From the NCBI GenBank assembly GCA_026419785.1, contig JAODTK010005794.1, positions 124,001-188,000 on the forward strand: DNA of 64,000 bases. The letters run 5' to 3'. Below are positions 11,666-23,480 of the stretch, piece after piece. The position numbers and the translations under genes are program-made. Under the pieces are notes generated by a model, which ran no database searches, was not told the origin of the DNA, and was given only the letters and a program-made list of their open reading frames with translations. Within the stretch, counting starts at the first letter, position 1. Every line of letters begins with the position of its first letter. The stretch comes from Sclerodactyla briareus. Its lineage: Eukaryota; Echinodermata; Holothuroidea; Dendrochirotida; Sclerodactylidae.

Positions 11666-11704
11666 GTCAAATCTGTGGCAGTTAGTTTCACGATACAGTT
11701 GAGA

Positions 11705-11825
11705 AGGCTGCTATAGAGGCCCAGCAATAATGCAGACTGGTATCACAGGAAGGAGAATAACCAACAGAAGTCAAGCAAGGGGGAGGCTGTTATCACAAGC
11801 AGCAAATCAATCCTTAGGAGGGCCC
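11705..11825 (+). repeat. Two stray units of the 57-bp minisatellite
   Basis: 'cccagcaataatgcagactg' with 'tatcaca' and the following unit 'aggctgttatcaca' align to the array at 9690-10550. They are separated from it by 1.15 kb that includes the 235-bp duplication. Confidence 0.65.
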
Positions 11826-11906
11826 TAGGTTAGTGCAGTGGTGGATAATGTACGATAATCGGCTGTACACCCTCATCCGGACAAATAATGAGGCCATACC
11901 TCTATG

Positions 11907-13015
11907 TAGGGATGCGCGGTATACCAGTATTCACGTTAGAACGGTACTAGCGGCACGGCTCGCACAGTACATTACCGTACTGGCTAAAATTACCGGTATT
12001 CGCTAAAAACACTGGTGCTTGTAGTAAGTGTCAATTTCGGAGGCCGCACACATCATGGTGCAGGCATTAATTAAATTTACCCATTAGTAACAAAGGTCTT
12101 TTCATAAAAAATATTTTCTAGTACTAAAATACCCATTTCGTTGAATTGTAAGCAGGAATGTTGACCAAATTCACAGTACCCTGATCATTCACGCTAATTT
12201 AAGTATGTGGGACCAAAGGACCAACGTTAGTTACGTAGTTGTTTTCATTAAAAAGTTTTTCCATTTCAAATGAAAAAGAATTCCTCTTACATTAGCACTG
12301 GGAAAATTGATAAGGTACAAAAAATGAGGGAATTCCCCTCATCAGCCCTGAGGATAGCGTATATCAATCGAAATTACCGTAAATATTCAAAAATTTTGCA
12401 AACAAACACTGTATTTTTATCAACTCCCATGGCATTTCTGCAAAAATATAACATCAACGTTCAGCGGCAGCGACCGTGATCGATGTTCAGCAGTCTGACA
12501 GCGCGTGGCTGCATGGTTAGTTTAAACTTGTGATGAAATTGCAGTGCTCTGATTAGTTGGCTGTCAGATTTCTAGCGTCACATGTGTACCAACAACAAAC
12601 CGTGCCGCGAAACTGAAGGCTCTTTAATACAGGACCTGCAGGCACGTGGTCTGGTAAATTTTAATTGCATTGCGTATATAGAATTGTTGGGGTCGCGGGC
12701 TGTAGCGTAAACAGAGTCTATTATTTGTTTCCACTGCTCTGTGAAACACGTAAGTAAAAGAAGACAATTTGAACACTTAAAAAGTGATTCCAGCCGAATA
12801 TTTATATAGCGCAAAAGAAGAGCAAGGAGGGAGGTTTATACACGAGGGAGAGCTTTGGAAGTTGAGACACAGTGTGTGTGGACAGTAATATAAACACGAA
12901 CAATAACGACCAGTTGTTTTTCTGGACATACATGAATACCTGTACCAGCACCAATACAGGTGCCAGGGCAGGTCGGTCTACCGGTTCCGGCAAAATCACA
13001 GTACTGGCAACCCGA
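11907..13015. mobile_element. hAT-like non-autonomous DNA transposon
   Basis: The left end reads TAGGGATGC and the right end, on the opposite strand, reads TCGGGTTGC, an imperfect terminal inverted repeat of the form hAT elements use (T-A-G-G-G-TG-C). Both ends then carry CAGTA and a GGTA/CCGG-rich subterminal region. The flanks are 'cctctatg' (11899-11906) and 'actctatg' (13016-13023), a target-site duplication matching at 7 of 8 positions, the length expected for hAT. No transposase frame is present: the internal ORFs are under 80 codons with no RNase H-like motif, so this would need a transposase in trans. Confidence 0.65.
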
Positions 13016-13023
13016 ACTCTATG

Positions 13024-14637
13024 AGGTCACCGTAATGTGAAAGATAGAGTAGATAATACATAGTGATCAATCAGGACAAAAAGATGCCTGTTCAAGAGTT
13101 TTTTTTACAATATGACATCATATAAGCTACAACCTCCTATTACAGGCAATCAGGACACCAAGTTCACCAAATGATACTAAACCAACGCAGGAGTCTATGG
13201 TCACCATGGTTGGTGCAGCTAACTAGTGGTTATGGAGGTGTACAAAAAAAGTTGTGGTGTGATTGTGGGGAAGCAAAGTGAGAGAGGTGAAAATAGGAGT
13301 GGTGGCGATTGGCAGCCAAATCAATTGTCATTACTTATCCATTACCAAATAAAGCGATTTCCATGACCTCTTTGACATCTCGCATCAGGATTTTCCAACT
13401 GAAACAACCAAAAAAGAGCCCAAAACACAAACAGCCCGACAGCTGACAAGAAGTAACAACATCACTCCATGAAACTTTCCATGGATCAATCAACAACTTT
13501 TCACTGAATGTCAAAACTTATCCGGGACTGGATTTTATTGAGTGCAATACCATGACTTGTCCAGCTTTTCCAGCTGCGGGAACCCTGTGATGGGTAAGTA
13601 ATCACAGGAAAAAGCTAGGAACCTGGGGCTGATATAAAAAGGCCAGCAAACCGGTGCCTACAGCAATACCAGTGGTGTAACAAACACATGTCTTATACTA
13701 CTCATGGGAAAATTGCCCCCTAACACTTCACAGTCATAGTTGGCCCCCCTCACAATAGCACAACACCCCTGCCCATAGCCCTTCCAAGATCCTCGTGCCC
13801 CTGAGGGGAGTGCAACATGATGGCCAGAAGTTCAATCTCTTTTATAACCATAACAAAGCTCTGCACAATATGAACTTATGTACAACCAAATCAAGGGTAT
13901 TATCATCAGCCATCATGCGACACCCAGTCACCGCAGTGGAACGTTGAAAAGAACCTGGGCGTGACAAAGGCTTATGTTTACACAGTGAAGATAGATAACG
14001 GGAGAGGATAAAGAATAACAAACAAATTAGTGACTTAAGAATATCTACTAGGCCATAGGAGGACCGCTCCAACACGGTGATAACGACCCTGAATGAGGTA
14101 CATACTGTATATGGAAATGTTGAAGAAAACTGTTACAAATGACAAACCTAATATTCGAAATCTCATGGTGATAGGATTGTTGACTGGATGCAAAAGGGAA
14201 TGAGGTTGCGATAGTCACATTTGTTTACAGTTTCACATAGTGACCAGTTATTGGATAGTAGTAGTCCAGTAGGGCCAAGAGTGAAAAATCTCTGGTAGGT
14301 GATCTCGGCAAGGAGAGACTGTGGGGTTGGTATACCCCATACACCTGCAAACCCAATCATGCTTCTCCCTGCCTATGATCAGACCCGTCTCCCAGAATTC
14401 TCACATAATAGTTGTGCCCACTGTTAGGGCTCCGTATATAGGCATCATGAGTATGTAATACAATCTAGTGCGAATAAGCTGACAATACAGGTGATGAGGG
14501 CCCTAGCAGACAAATCGTTTGCAATTGAGTGGAAAACCCAATCTACCTTGCTGCAATGCATGCTATCAAAGATCTAATTAGCCAGTTTCGGAGTTTACCA
14601 ATTTAATGAGATGGCTAATTATAATGATATTTTGTCA
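13024..14637. other. Unassigned, intron-like
   Basis: No repeat or exon recognised. Several short frames occur on the minus strand, but none has domain or splice evidence. Confidence 0.45.
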
Positions 14638-14797
14638 AGGTCATGAGGGAACGACCGACAGTTCGACGGTGAACGTACAGTGTGAAGAACGATCTTTCGA
14701 AAAATCCCCTGCCAAAAATGACAAATCCACAGCAAAACTCACAAATTTCCCCAACACTTATCAAACAAAAAACAACATACCAAAAACGTATGGTGAG
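14638..14797 (+). CDS. Candidate internal exon (weak)
   Basis: An open frame of lysine- and threonine-rich, low-hydrophobicity text begins after 'gatattttgtcaag' and ends at the donor-like 'gag|gtaatt' (an alternative donor is 'tatg|gtgagg', 5 bases earlier). The composition (many K, N, T, S and E) looks like a disordered linker rather than random frame translation. The upstream pyrimidine tract is poor and no neighbouring exon in a compatible phase was found. The 15389 exon starts in phase 2 while this one ends in phase 0 or 1. It may simply be chance. Confidence 0.2.
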
Positions 14798-15123
14798 GTA
14801 ATTGTTGATCTTTCAAATAGTTGGTGACAGTTTTTAAAATATGCTGGTTAACTGACTATTGTGGGTGGGGAATCCTGTCTATTCCCACTCCGAATGTTCT
14901 ACTGGTAAAGCATGCGACTTCTCCTTTACAAACACGAATACTTGCTTATTTTAGTCAGACCTTACCATTGGCAACTTTGGGCAGCAAGTCAGCAAATCAT
15001 GTACCAGTGGCTCTTTGTATATGACAGTGTAACAAGTGTCATCTCCATGTGCAGCAAAAGATTGATAATACCAGGCCAAAAGAAGATAATGGACCTTGAC
15101 AATAGTTACCCCCATAGGCTTAA

Positions 15124-15222
15124 AGCCTGCCTCAACACTGTACAGAGTTTTGCTGACCGCCAAGCTGCGACAGCTACAGCATACACGGTTCGCTGGATCA
15201 CAATAACGTGTTGAGGCAGGCT
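15124..15222. repeat. 15-bp perfect inverted repeat with 69-base spacer
   Basis: AGCCTGCCTCAACAC at 15124-15138 is repeated in reverse complement as GTGTTGAGGCAGGCT at 15208-15222. The spacer contains 'ggttcgctggatc'. It may be a tiny foldback relic or a stem-loop, and no target-site duplication is evident. Confidence 0.7.
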
Positions 15223-15388
15223 TGGTGGCAGTCTAGCGCTCGCAATGGCAAGGAGTTGCGCGAATTTTGAACGCGTTTCAAAATTCAAAAGGCTACATAG
15301 TGTTGTGGAGGGCAAATATATCAAGAGCATGGGCAGATAGGCAGCGCGATGGCTCCACATGGAAGTTAGCATACATTGTTGCTTTCAG

Positions 15389-15506
15389 TGGTACAACTTC
15401 ATCAATAATTTCTCACTCTCAGAGGACATATGAAAAGACATTTGAAATGAAAGATATCCCATTTTCTCCTGCTAGAATTCCTCCAGTGAGCATTCAACAA
15501 AAATAG
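15389..15506 (+). CDS. Candidate 3'-terminal exon (weak)
   Basis: After the acceptor-like 'cattgttgctttcag' an open frame of 38 codons runs to a TAG. It is hydrophilic and proline-containing, with a stretch rich in S, T, E and K and a basic end. The exon would begin with the third base of a codon. No AATAAA lies in the next 100 bases, and the preceding frame back to 15267 is also open, so the boundary is uncertain. No family is recognised. Confidence 0.22.
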
Positions 15507-16984
15507 GTCATTGTCTGGAAAATAAACCAGAGTGTGAATTTCGCCGGGAGTGTCGCTAAGGATGTTTACAGTATCGCAACGGTTTTTTCCCCAGTGAATT
15601 CCTTGTCAAGCTCGAAGGTTCATCACTGTCCAGGAACAGTTGCAAGGTGCATGACCCGGGTATACTGAACTTCTTATCAGCGTGGGAATCACTCTTCACC
15701 GGTCCACAGACTAAGAGCGCTCTTCAGGCAGCAGTACCACTAATGTTGGTGTTAGGGGTGATGCCATGCAGAGGCCACATTAGAAGCTCCTCCTTGTGAG
15801 TGGCGCCCTACGCCAATCGTCTCTCACTGGGTGCATTAGCACTGTGCCCAGCTAGGTGGACAACAGGTACCATTTTGACAGTCTATGGAGTATTGATGTA
15901 CGTACCAGGATTCTGAAAGCTATACCTTGGGCAGGCGGGTGGGGGGGCGGGGGTAGGTCTGAAGCTCTACCAACTGTGCTCGTAGGTATACTAGTATGCT
16001 ATATGTGACAGTAAGTGGTAGCTTCTTTTGTCAGGCGAGTCAAACGCCATAGTTCGGGTGTATTGAGTGACACAAGTGTGATGCCATTTCCATGCTCCCA
16101 AATTGGTCTGAGCTCTGGCTCTAGCCAAGTGTTGAAGTTTGGTGTTGCCCTCTCCATATCTGCAACCCACATGCCTAATTCAGACTTGATCGATGTCGGC
16201 GTTTTCCAGATATAGCTCTAACAAGATTTTTTACACTTCACTCTCCCAACCTCTCTTGCAATTATATTAAGGGGCACCACAAACTTTATTCTGCAAAAGT
16301 TCCTTGAAGTTGGTCATTAACGCTTCTCCATTTTCCACAATCCAACCTTCTATGGAAATGATGGGCTACTACCTTGGTTATTTATTTGGAAGTTAATTCA
16401 TGCATGCTTGTATATCATGCTCACTGGGGTATCTGCTCACAGGCCTCTCCTGCCCTCGAATGATCCAACTGGTAGCAAAGAGAACGGGCTTCATACTGCT
16501 CTCACAGTTGTAACCAACATATCTAGTTCGAACGAAGGGATGTAGCATCAAGATTAGTGCTTACAAGGGGTGTCACATACAGTCATACAAACCCACATGC
16601 AGACACGCATATACTCACGCATGGGGTCTTGCTCCAGCAGTTTTCTACCCCCTCCCTCCTCACCCGACCACCCACCTTGAATTATAAACAAAGGAGTTAA
16701 GTGGCAGTAATGCATTATCACCGAGTAGTGACATCATTGTACACAAATCACGAGTAGGGATGGTAACTAATGTGGAGTTGCATTGTTAGGACCGGAGAAC
16801 GTCAGCTTGAACTGAGGTCATGTTCATATAGAGATCCTCAGGATTAGCCGGGTGCACAAATGAAAAACAACAAGAGACTGTTGCTTTAGTCAGATGGTTC
16901 ACTGGAGAGAGTAATCGCAAGATATCCAGTACAATATTAAAACCCGAAAATGTAGATGGGGGAAAAAACATCCCAAGGATCACC
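15507..16984. other. Unassigned stretch
   Basis: No supported gene. There is a G-run at about 15938-15952 and short frames only. Probably intergenic or intronic. Confidence 0.45.
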
Positions 16985-17407
16985 GAATTTCAACCTGATA
17001 GACCACCATTTTGAAGCTCATCGTTGTTTACAAGGTTTCAGACTTGCACGCCTGGTGAAACTCAGCGACCTCTGACCCGACCCCAAATACAATAGGGTTT
17101 CTGTATAGAGCTCATATGGGAAAACTACAGGCCCGATAGGATCTTATCATCCAGGTGGGTTCGAGTGTTATACGGTTTACAAGCCAAAAATTGGCCAAAA
17201 TTATCGGACTGTTCACAATTTTCTATTTGGACAGAATAAGTACCCATGACATTCAACAAAAAACAACAATAGGGTTCCTGTACTTCCCATGTAAAGGAAG
17301 CTATACGAACCGAATTTTCAATTGATGCCGGGACAACCCCGTCTGTGACTGTTTACTAAGTTTCAGCTTTGACCTCTGGTGATCTGACCTGACCCCACAA
17401 AAAATAG
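16985..17407 (+). repeat. Left part of a 300-bp-family repeat split by a LINE
   Basis: 'gaatttcaacctgatagacc', 'ctctgacccgacccca', 'acaatagggttt', 'catccaggtggg' and 'aaaattggccaaaatta' follow the same order as the array at 1-1440. After 17407 the homology stops at LINE sequence and resumes at 19134. Confidence 0.8.
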
Positions 17408-19133
17408 CCCTCGAGAGGTTTGCATCGACTGATGTAAATGATCTATTTCGTGGATGATGCAGAAATGCGTCGCATAATCTTTGTGACAGGCTTGACCCTA
17501 TCGACACATCTGTGAAGAATTGTGCCACTTGATTGCTCTGTCGATTGTTTACATTGTGAATTCATCCAGGCAACTGGTACATTCCATCAGTCTGAAATGT
17601 CTGCCCTGGTCAAACCACTGCTTACAAGAATAACGACATCTAGACAAGGAGACAGTTAGAACAACTTATCGTCCCATCTTCTAGAACCTTCCGCACCTGT
17701 CTGTCCAAACTTCTTGAACAGCATTTGTCATTGCACCGTCTCACATGAAACACGGCTTAGTAAAACCTTCATGAACCGTTGTGTCAATCCAGCAGACAGA
17801 AAATTCCCACGCACGGAAACGCTCTCATAAAAGTCCACTCCGACATTGTGCAGGCGTGGGGTTTTCTTGATCAAGAGGGAATGTTGTCATCATGTGCCTT
17901 GACTTCAGCGCAGCAGTTCTGAACCATTGACCATACCATTCTAATCGACCGCTTGCAAAGTTATGGTGACCGGCACTGCACTTAAATGGTTCCAGATGTC
18001 ACCATCTAACGTCAAGAATCAACAAAGTTGTTGTCAGGACGACTTTTCACTGAGCCCAGTGAGATACTTCTACGGAGTTAGTTCCACATGGGTTCTATAC
18101 TTTGCTCGATTCTGTTGTTCATACTCTTACATCGAGCCAGTTAGTGATATATGCATGTCGACCTGGCATTCCATGTCAATCTGTACCGGCGGATGACACA
18201 CAGCTCTACCTGCCCTACGATTGTCACCGACCCCACTGATGCCCGACGTGCTTCTCCCGCATGGAATCATGTGCTCCTGGCAGTGAAATCCTGGATGTAC
18301 CATACATATAAACTCAAGCTGAACGAAGAACGGATGAAAGTTCTAAAATCACAATCCATGGTACTACCACCAGGTTACAGATAGAATCACTTAGAGTGGA
18401 AATCGTACTGTAAAAACATCTAGTGTCATTGCTCGGCAACACTCGGTATTCAGTTCGAGGATACCTGATTCTCCTGAGTAACCACATCAGTGGCACGTGA
18501 GAACAATCATATTTCCACCTGAAGAATATCCGGGTCTGTCTCGCAATATCCTACGCAATCTGAAACTGAGAGAAATTTGTTCCATTGCCTCCATATCCTC
18601 CAGACGTGACCTAAAACAATGCTCTTCTGTATGGAATCCCATCAGCAGCCCTTACACCCATTCAACGTGTTCAGAACACAGCAGCTAGAATTATTATCCG
18701 GCACAGAATATTCGCCCATTACACCAGTCTCCGGGACCTCACTGGCTGTGGAGTGTATCACTACAGTATCCTTACATAAATTGCCCTGGTAGTTTACAAT
18801 GGACTCTACATCACCTAGGCCCTCCATACATTATGTCGACTTGAAACCGTCTACTCCCCAAGCTCGTGCACTGTCGTTCCTCTCGTGACAATATTACCTG
18901 AAAGTCCCTCATACGCAGAACCAAGCTTGGCGATTCAGATTTTTCAGCTCCGCGGCTGCTGTCTGATAGAATCAATACCCTGTTAGATGGACAGAAAATC
19001 CATCGACAGTCCTTCTATTTTTAAGCGTAATGCCTTAAGTTTTCATCTATTTATTTATGTTCTGCATGTAAAGCGCTGCCAAACCATGTGTCATGATGTG
19101 CAGCGCAATTTAAGTGTTTTATTATACATTAAT
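17408..19133 (+). mobile_element. Truncated CR1/L2-like LINE insertion
   Basis: A 5'-truncated non-LTR retrotransposon about 1.7 kb long, oriented plus, interrupts the 300-bp-family repeat. Reverse-transcriptase text is readable across frames. The 3' end is an untranslated tail with 'tgtaaagcgctgcc' and 'gtgcagcgcaatttaa', similar in kind to the short 3' tails of invertebrate L2/CR1 elements. 'aatag' before and 'aattag' after the insertion may be a short target-site duplication. There is no intact ORF, so it is dead. Confidence 0.8.
17550..19025 (+). pseudogene. LINE ORF2 reverse transcriptase, broken
   Basis: Pieces in three frames reconstruct the order of a non-LTR reverse transcriptase. 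A fingers/palm segment reads CLDFSAA then TIDHTILIDRLQSYG (about 17893-17965). It is followed by TGTALKWFQ, then DDFSLSPVRYFYGV with a damaged PQG-like box, then IEPVSDI. Motif C reads ADDTQLYLPYD, with the catalytic Asp pair at 18192-18197. A C-terminal RTKLGDSDFSA...RL block lies near 18921-18980, the position where L2/CR1/Rex1-type elements have their YGDRAFSxxAPxLWN segment. At least four frameshifts separate these pieces. It would have copied LINE RNA into the genome but is inactive here. Confidence 0.8.
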
Positions 19134-19200
19134 TAGGGTTCATTTACTATCATCGGGGAACATCACAGACCAAGTATGAGCTTCATCTAATTTGACAAGG
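19134..19200 (+). repeat. Right part of the split 300-bp-family repeat
   Basis: 'tagggttcatttactatcat', 'cggggaacatcacagaccaa' and 'gtatgagcttcatc' resume the unit exactly where the LINE ends, confirming the nested insertion. Confidence 0.75.
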
Positions 19201-20829
19201 TGCGTGAGTCCAGGTTTTATTGTGCCTCACCAGCTGGGCTGTCTGTCAAATACCTAGACCACATACCACCCGACGCAACTGGCAGGACTGCCGGAATGAA
19301 AAATGGTATCCATCACCCCGAAAGCAAACATTCCCTAAAATCTTTGGTTCAAAATTTGACTAAGGTCTAAATATTGGGATAAATGGTCAAAATTGACCTC
19401 CAAGTTACCCTAGAACTATGTCATCCACTTGGTTTGGACTAAATATAGTTTGATTTCAGCATGTCATTGTCTGTGAAACCAGACACAAGGATGTAGTCGA
19501 TGGGCCTATGATAGCAGACAAACATGAGTGTTTGTACACTATGTGTATGACGGGTTTGGGACCAAAACATGGCCAAGGTTCGGGAAAATTCTGAACCACG
19601 GCTGACTTCAACTCATCGCTTACCAGACAAAACCCCAAATCTCCAATGTGTGATTGCCGAAGCAGAGACGTGTTGAAGGACCAAACATCATAGTCCTCAC
19701 AAGCAAATATAACAATCACTGCAAGGGGCAAACAATGGGGGTACGGGGTTGTGACAGACCCCCCCCCCCAAACCTTCTCGGTAACAACCCACCCCCGCCT
19801 GCCAACTTCTTCTTGTAATGGAGCATTATACATAAAAAATAAAATGCCCCCCTTCCCACCCGCCCCCAACAAACCATTTAACGGGTGGTTGAGCCCTTGG
19901 GATACTCACTGTACACCATGACAATACACCTCAGCTTCACAACGTAGTGTGTTGATGGATATAGATTATGCTAATGAATAACCGAAAAACGCAAAGAATT
20001 AGAATATATTGAAACAATGAGGGATCATGTACGACATGTAAGGGACATACGAATCAGCATAAGTCCTATCAAACCAGGCTCTACTAACAAATTACCGGAG
20101 GTAAGACTCCCAGGAACAAGAATTTACCTTTCAAAGGCCAATAAATCGGATCTTGCTGTGTGTTTCAACTGATTAGATAGTTATTCCAGGATAATGCATT
20201 ATTTTCTCTAGGTTTAGGTTTTCAAACTGTTTAATTAACCCATAAACAATAGGGTTCTTATGAACAACACACCTTACAATATTACGAACTCCATAAATCA
20301 AGGCCTAGTTGGTAAGACCCAAATAATCAATTTTCCGTAATTTAGAAGCCAGGTGTGAAAAAATGTCTTTACCATGAACATCTGATAGAGCTGGGTGTCA
20401 CCAATGGCCTCTCTGACACATCTCTATTGACAATCTGGATAGAGAACTGATAAGTGCGTGTGTAACAATAGACTAAGTGATATACTGAAATACAGCATGT
20501 ATTGACATATTAATAATTGATATGAACATATACCATTAACTCAATTTAGATATTCTCATCTCAATGACTGACTTTGAAACAATAAACCACCGTAGAGTAT
20601 GGGGAATAACTTGGGTGAGCTGATTGTAGATAAAGTAAGGACAACTGCAACTGCCCTCATTTGTCAGGACTGGGAAAAAGCTGGTCAATCACAGACTCTC
20701 AGTGTGATTAGTTTTGTCTCAGGGACTTTTCATTGTCCCTGTTGATCGGTAATGTTGTTTCGGACTGTCTGTGATACTTTTAGCAATAGTCGCCATTCTG
20801 TTGGCTCCAGCTAGGGGCTATATCATGTT
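19201..20829. other. Unassigned stretch
   Basis: No exon or repeat recognised. A C-tract lies at 19760-19769. The 138-codon minus-strand frame at 19456-19872 lacks any domain and overlaps low-complexity C/G text, so it is not called. Confidence 0.45.
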
Positions 20830-21245
20830 ATGATTCATCGTTCCTCACCTGAAAGCCAATCTGTGCCTGTTCTGGCTTACCAGAGAATAGGTAATTCAGG
20901 CCAGTACGTATTGGTCCTCACCGTGGAGCCATACTGCGGCGTTAGCTACCAGACTATAGTTACATCAAGGTTACGAGTACATCATTGTCCTCACCATGTT
21001 ATGTGCCTACTGGACTCTCTTTGTGCTACCGAGACAAATAGGTAACTCAAGGATACAGTTCTACTCATTGTCCTCCCCTGGTAATGCCATAATGGGGACT
21101 CGTCTTGGGCTGTCATAGCCAGTCTTCATTTCCCCATGGCTACCATCAGACTATGAGTACATCTCAGAGATATTTAACTCTCTGCCAAGGCTGGGGCTCA
21201 CTTGTGGCTAACAGACTGAAGTATGAAAAACATATTGTAAAGTTG
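20830..21245 (+). repeat. Degenerate tandem repeat (~100-bp scale)
   Basis: The phrases 'gctaccagactatagt', 'gagtacatc' and 'gtcctcacc' recur at about 20910-21000, 21040-21080 and 21140-21160. The segment ends in an A-run at about 21250. Copies are too diverged for a firm period. Confidence 0.4.
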
Positions 21246-21893
21246 AGAAAGAAAAAAAAAAAATGTAGTATCAGCCAGTTGTTTACACATTGTGTAATAA
21301 AGACTGAGAACTGAAGAATGTTTTGTACTGTGTTTTACACTGAATCTTGTCAGGCAGGGTTTTTTAAACGCTGTCCAGTACCAGGAGTTTATCTGCAGAT
21401 GGTCCTGTGTAATGGATGTGTGACGTCTCTATTTTCGCGAATTTAGGGGCAAATGTGTTCTTTAATACGCCAAACCCTCTCATTAATTGATGGAAAGAAT
21501 CCGAACGACAAAACCCGAATAATATAAACAACAATGGCTGCTTGGAGCACATAGGCTGACACTCCCCAACTGAAATTATGAAATATATAATAGAAATTTG
21601 ATCAGGTCAGGAAATTTTGCTTGAATTGTTCCAGATCATCCATGTTTTATATCACTGGTAAAGCTAGGGCGTGGACAACTGCGCGGTCACAGGTTTGTTG
21701 GCAAGAGAGAATCGACTGCGTTTTGGTAAATTTTTGCTTCCCCCCCTCAAAAAAATAAAGTTCATCTTTTGAAAGACATCAACGGTTTTATTGCCGGTCC
21801 ACATCATTAAAATTATTATGCATACAGTGTTTTGAATGTGGATGAGCACGGCCGGTACAACTCGGAGCCTTCTCTTCTCGAATTAGTGCTTAG
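21246..21893. other. Unassigned stretch
   Basis: Contains an AATAAA near 21297 followed by T/G-rich text, a possible plus-strand polyadenylation site without a linked coding exon. Otherwise nothing is recognised. Confidence 0.35.
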
Positions 21894-22077
21894 ATGATAT
21901 CGATGGCAGAGGCATCAGGGACACCAATCCTTGCTCCGGGACCGCAATTTTACCTCCCCACCGACGACGATCCGATTGGAACTCATGGTCCTGACCACAC
22001 TGTCTCAGAACTGGAGGAGCGGAAAAGATGTTCGACGCGACTGCTCCACAGCCGATACCGAACTGGCGATATTGCAG
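21894..22077 (+). CDS. Candidate 5' coding exon or SINE body
   Basis: An ATG near 21894 (second ATG at 21903) opens a frame of about 60 codons with balanced acidic and basic residues before a possible donor after 'gatattgcagg'. The frame continues to 22421 only by reading through the antisense of a tRNA-like SINE head at 22200, so the downstream 100 codons are not believable. Because the segment adjoins that SINE on its 3' side (minus strand), it may be SINE body rather than an exon. No family is recognised. Confidence 0.18.
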
Positions 22078-22199
22078 GGTGCCCGAAACAACCCCTCCGG
22101 ATAATAACCAAGCCACGGCATCAACGCAGACCAGGGATACCTAAGATCCAGGAAACAACGCCGTCGCAACTGCAATACAGCCACTTCTGGGGAAAAAAC

Positions 22200-22295
22200 G
22201 CCCGGTGCTGGTCGGCTGGAATCGAACCCGCGGCACCTTGTTGCGATGCTAAAGCGACACTGATACCGTACTTCTACTATTCTGCGCTCCTCGGT
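22200..22295 (-). mobile_element. tRNA-derived SINE head
   Basis: On the minus strand, 'GCGGGTTCGATTCC' (plus about 22222-22236) is a near-perfect box B. About 35-40 bases upstream 'GGTATCAGTGTCGC' resembles a box A region. The acceptor stem is not conserved. The body would extend to lower coordinates, possibly to about 21890. Confidence 0.55.
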
Positions 22296-22299
22296 TATG

Positions 22300-23175
22300 A
22301 TGCAGCTCTTCGCACCCAATGTGTGCAATACTTTCGTAGTTATAGTCCTGTTCCTTGTTGCCATCTACCTGTCAGACTGTGCGCACTAAACAAACAATAC
22401 CAAGTCGGCCACCCCCATTGACGTTTTTGTACAAACTGACGACAACGATCGTTTTACCAAGACAGGTAATTTCGTTGAAAATGAATTTTCCATTGACTCT
22501 ATGATTAAGGACTGAATTTATCCACAATTGACAATCCATGATTTTAAAAATGTGACCTTGCAATAGATGTGTGTGTGGGCCTACAATTCTTGATATGAAT
22601 GATTCTTTATGAATGTGCTTGATTATTGTGTAATCCGGCTAATTCAGGGGGGGGGGGCGTGCCTTTGGTTTATTGCTATTAAAATGATCATAAGACGTTA
22701 GGGCTTTACTGGTGAGTGCACTTGGGGACCTGTTGGGACAGGGCCAGCCAGCCTGCCATGCATACTGTATGGTAAAGAATATGATATTGTTGTAAGTATA
22801 TTATGGTATGTATATATGTTTTTCCCTTGATTATTTCCTCATTTTCGTGCGAATCTCACGTAGACAGCAACACAGTCTCTCTTGCTCAGCACCAAAGCCA
22901 GAAGTCAACAGGTACCCATCTTGGGTACAAAAACGACTAGTGGAAATGGACCTGACCTCGATGGAAGATAAAGTCGCAGCTGCCAAAAATGTGCAAACCC
23001 CAAACAATCAATTTATTTTGTATCCGTATGCGACCTAGATAACAGAACATTTACGGTACATGGCAGTTTACCTCATACAAATATTGTTATTTTGTCTTTC
23101 CTGGTAGGTCTCAGAGGTTATACAGGAAGAGGAAAGTAGCTGTTTACATTGTAATTGCTATCAACACTCACTCAC
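22300..23175. other. Mostly unassigned; possible micro-exon at 22864-22911
   Basis: A T/C-rich tract ending 'gaatctcacgtag' precedes 48 bases that end in 'aacag|gtaccc', forming an acceptor-donor pair on the plus strand with an open frame. With no linked exon this is only a possibility. A G-run lies at about 22648-22658. Confidence 0.15.
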
Positions 23176-23179
23176 TCCA

Positions 23180-23480
23180 AGCCTGTGGAAAGTGGTTGGG
23201 AGTGGGGGTGGGGGGGGGATGAGGTTTGTGTGAAGCGGACATCTTCCTTCATGCTGGTCGGGTGGAGCCTTGGAAAGCTAGTTCCGGGCTGATTGCCAAG
23301 CCTGTCCAATCTTTGAGGTTGTCTCTGGCTAGCGTCTTCGTGGCCGGCCTCCTCGACTGCGTTCACGCTTCAACGGTCCTTGGAGGATGGCTCTTGGAGT
23401 CTGGTAGGCTGTGTGTTGTTAGATTCTGCCAAGCAATTTTCCTCAGGCACTTGGTTCAAATGGCTTGCAATTGATCCCTT
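23180..23480 (-). pseudogene. LINE C-terminal relic (minus strand)
   Basis: On the minus strand, a CLRKIAWQN segment (plus about 23410-23440) is followed after a frameshift by SRGGRPRR and, after one more, by TLARDNLKDWTGLAI (plus about 23290-23335). This is the 'RCLRKI..W' ... 'RGRPRxxWxDNIKDWTG' pattern found at the C-terminus of many non-LTR retrotransposon polymerases in invertebrate genomes. Nothing upstream of this end was recognised, so it is a short, frame-broken fragment. It belongs to a different family from the LINE at 17.4 kb, whose C-terminus is of another type. Confidence 0.6.

Noticed and set aside
21894..22421. 175-codon plus-strand ORF as a gene
   Set aside because: Its second half is the antisense of a tRNA-like SINE head, so at most the first 60 codons could be an exon.
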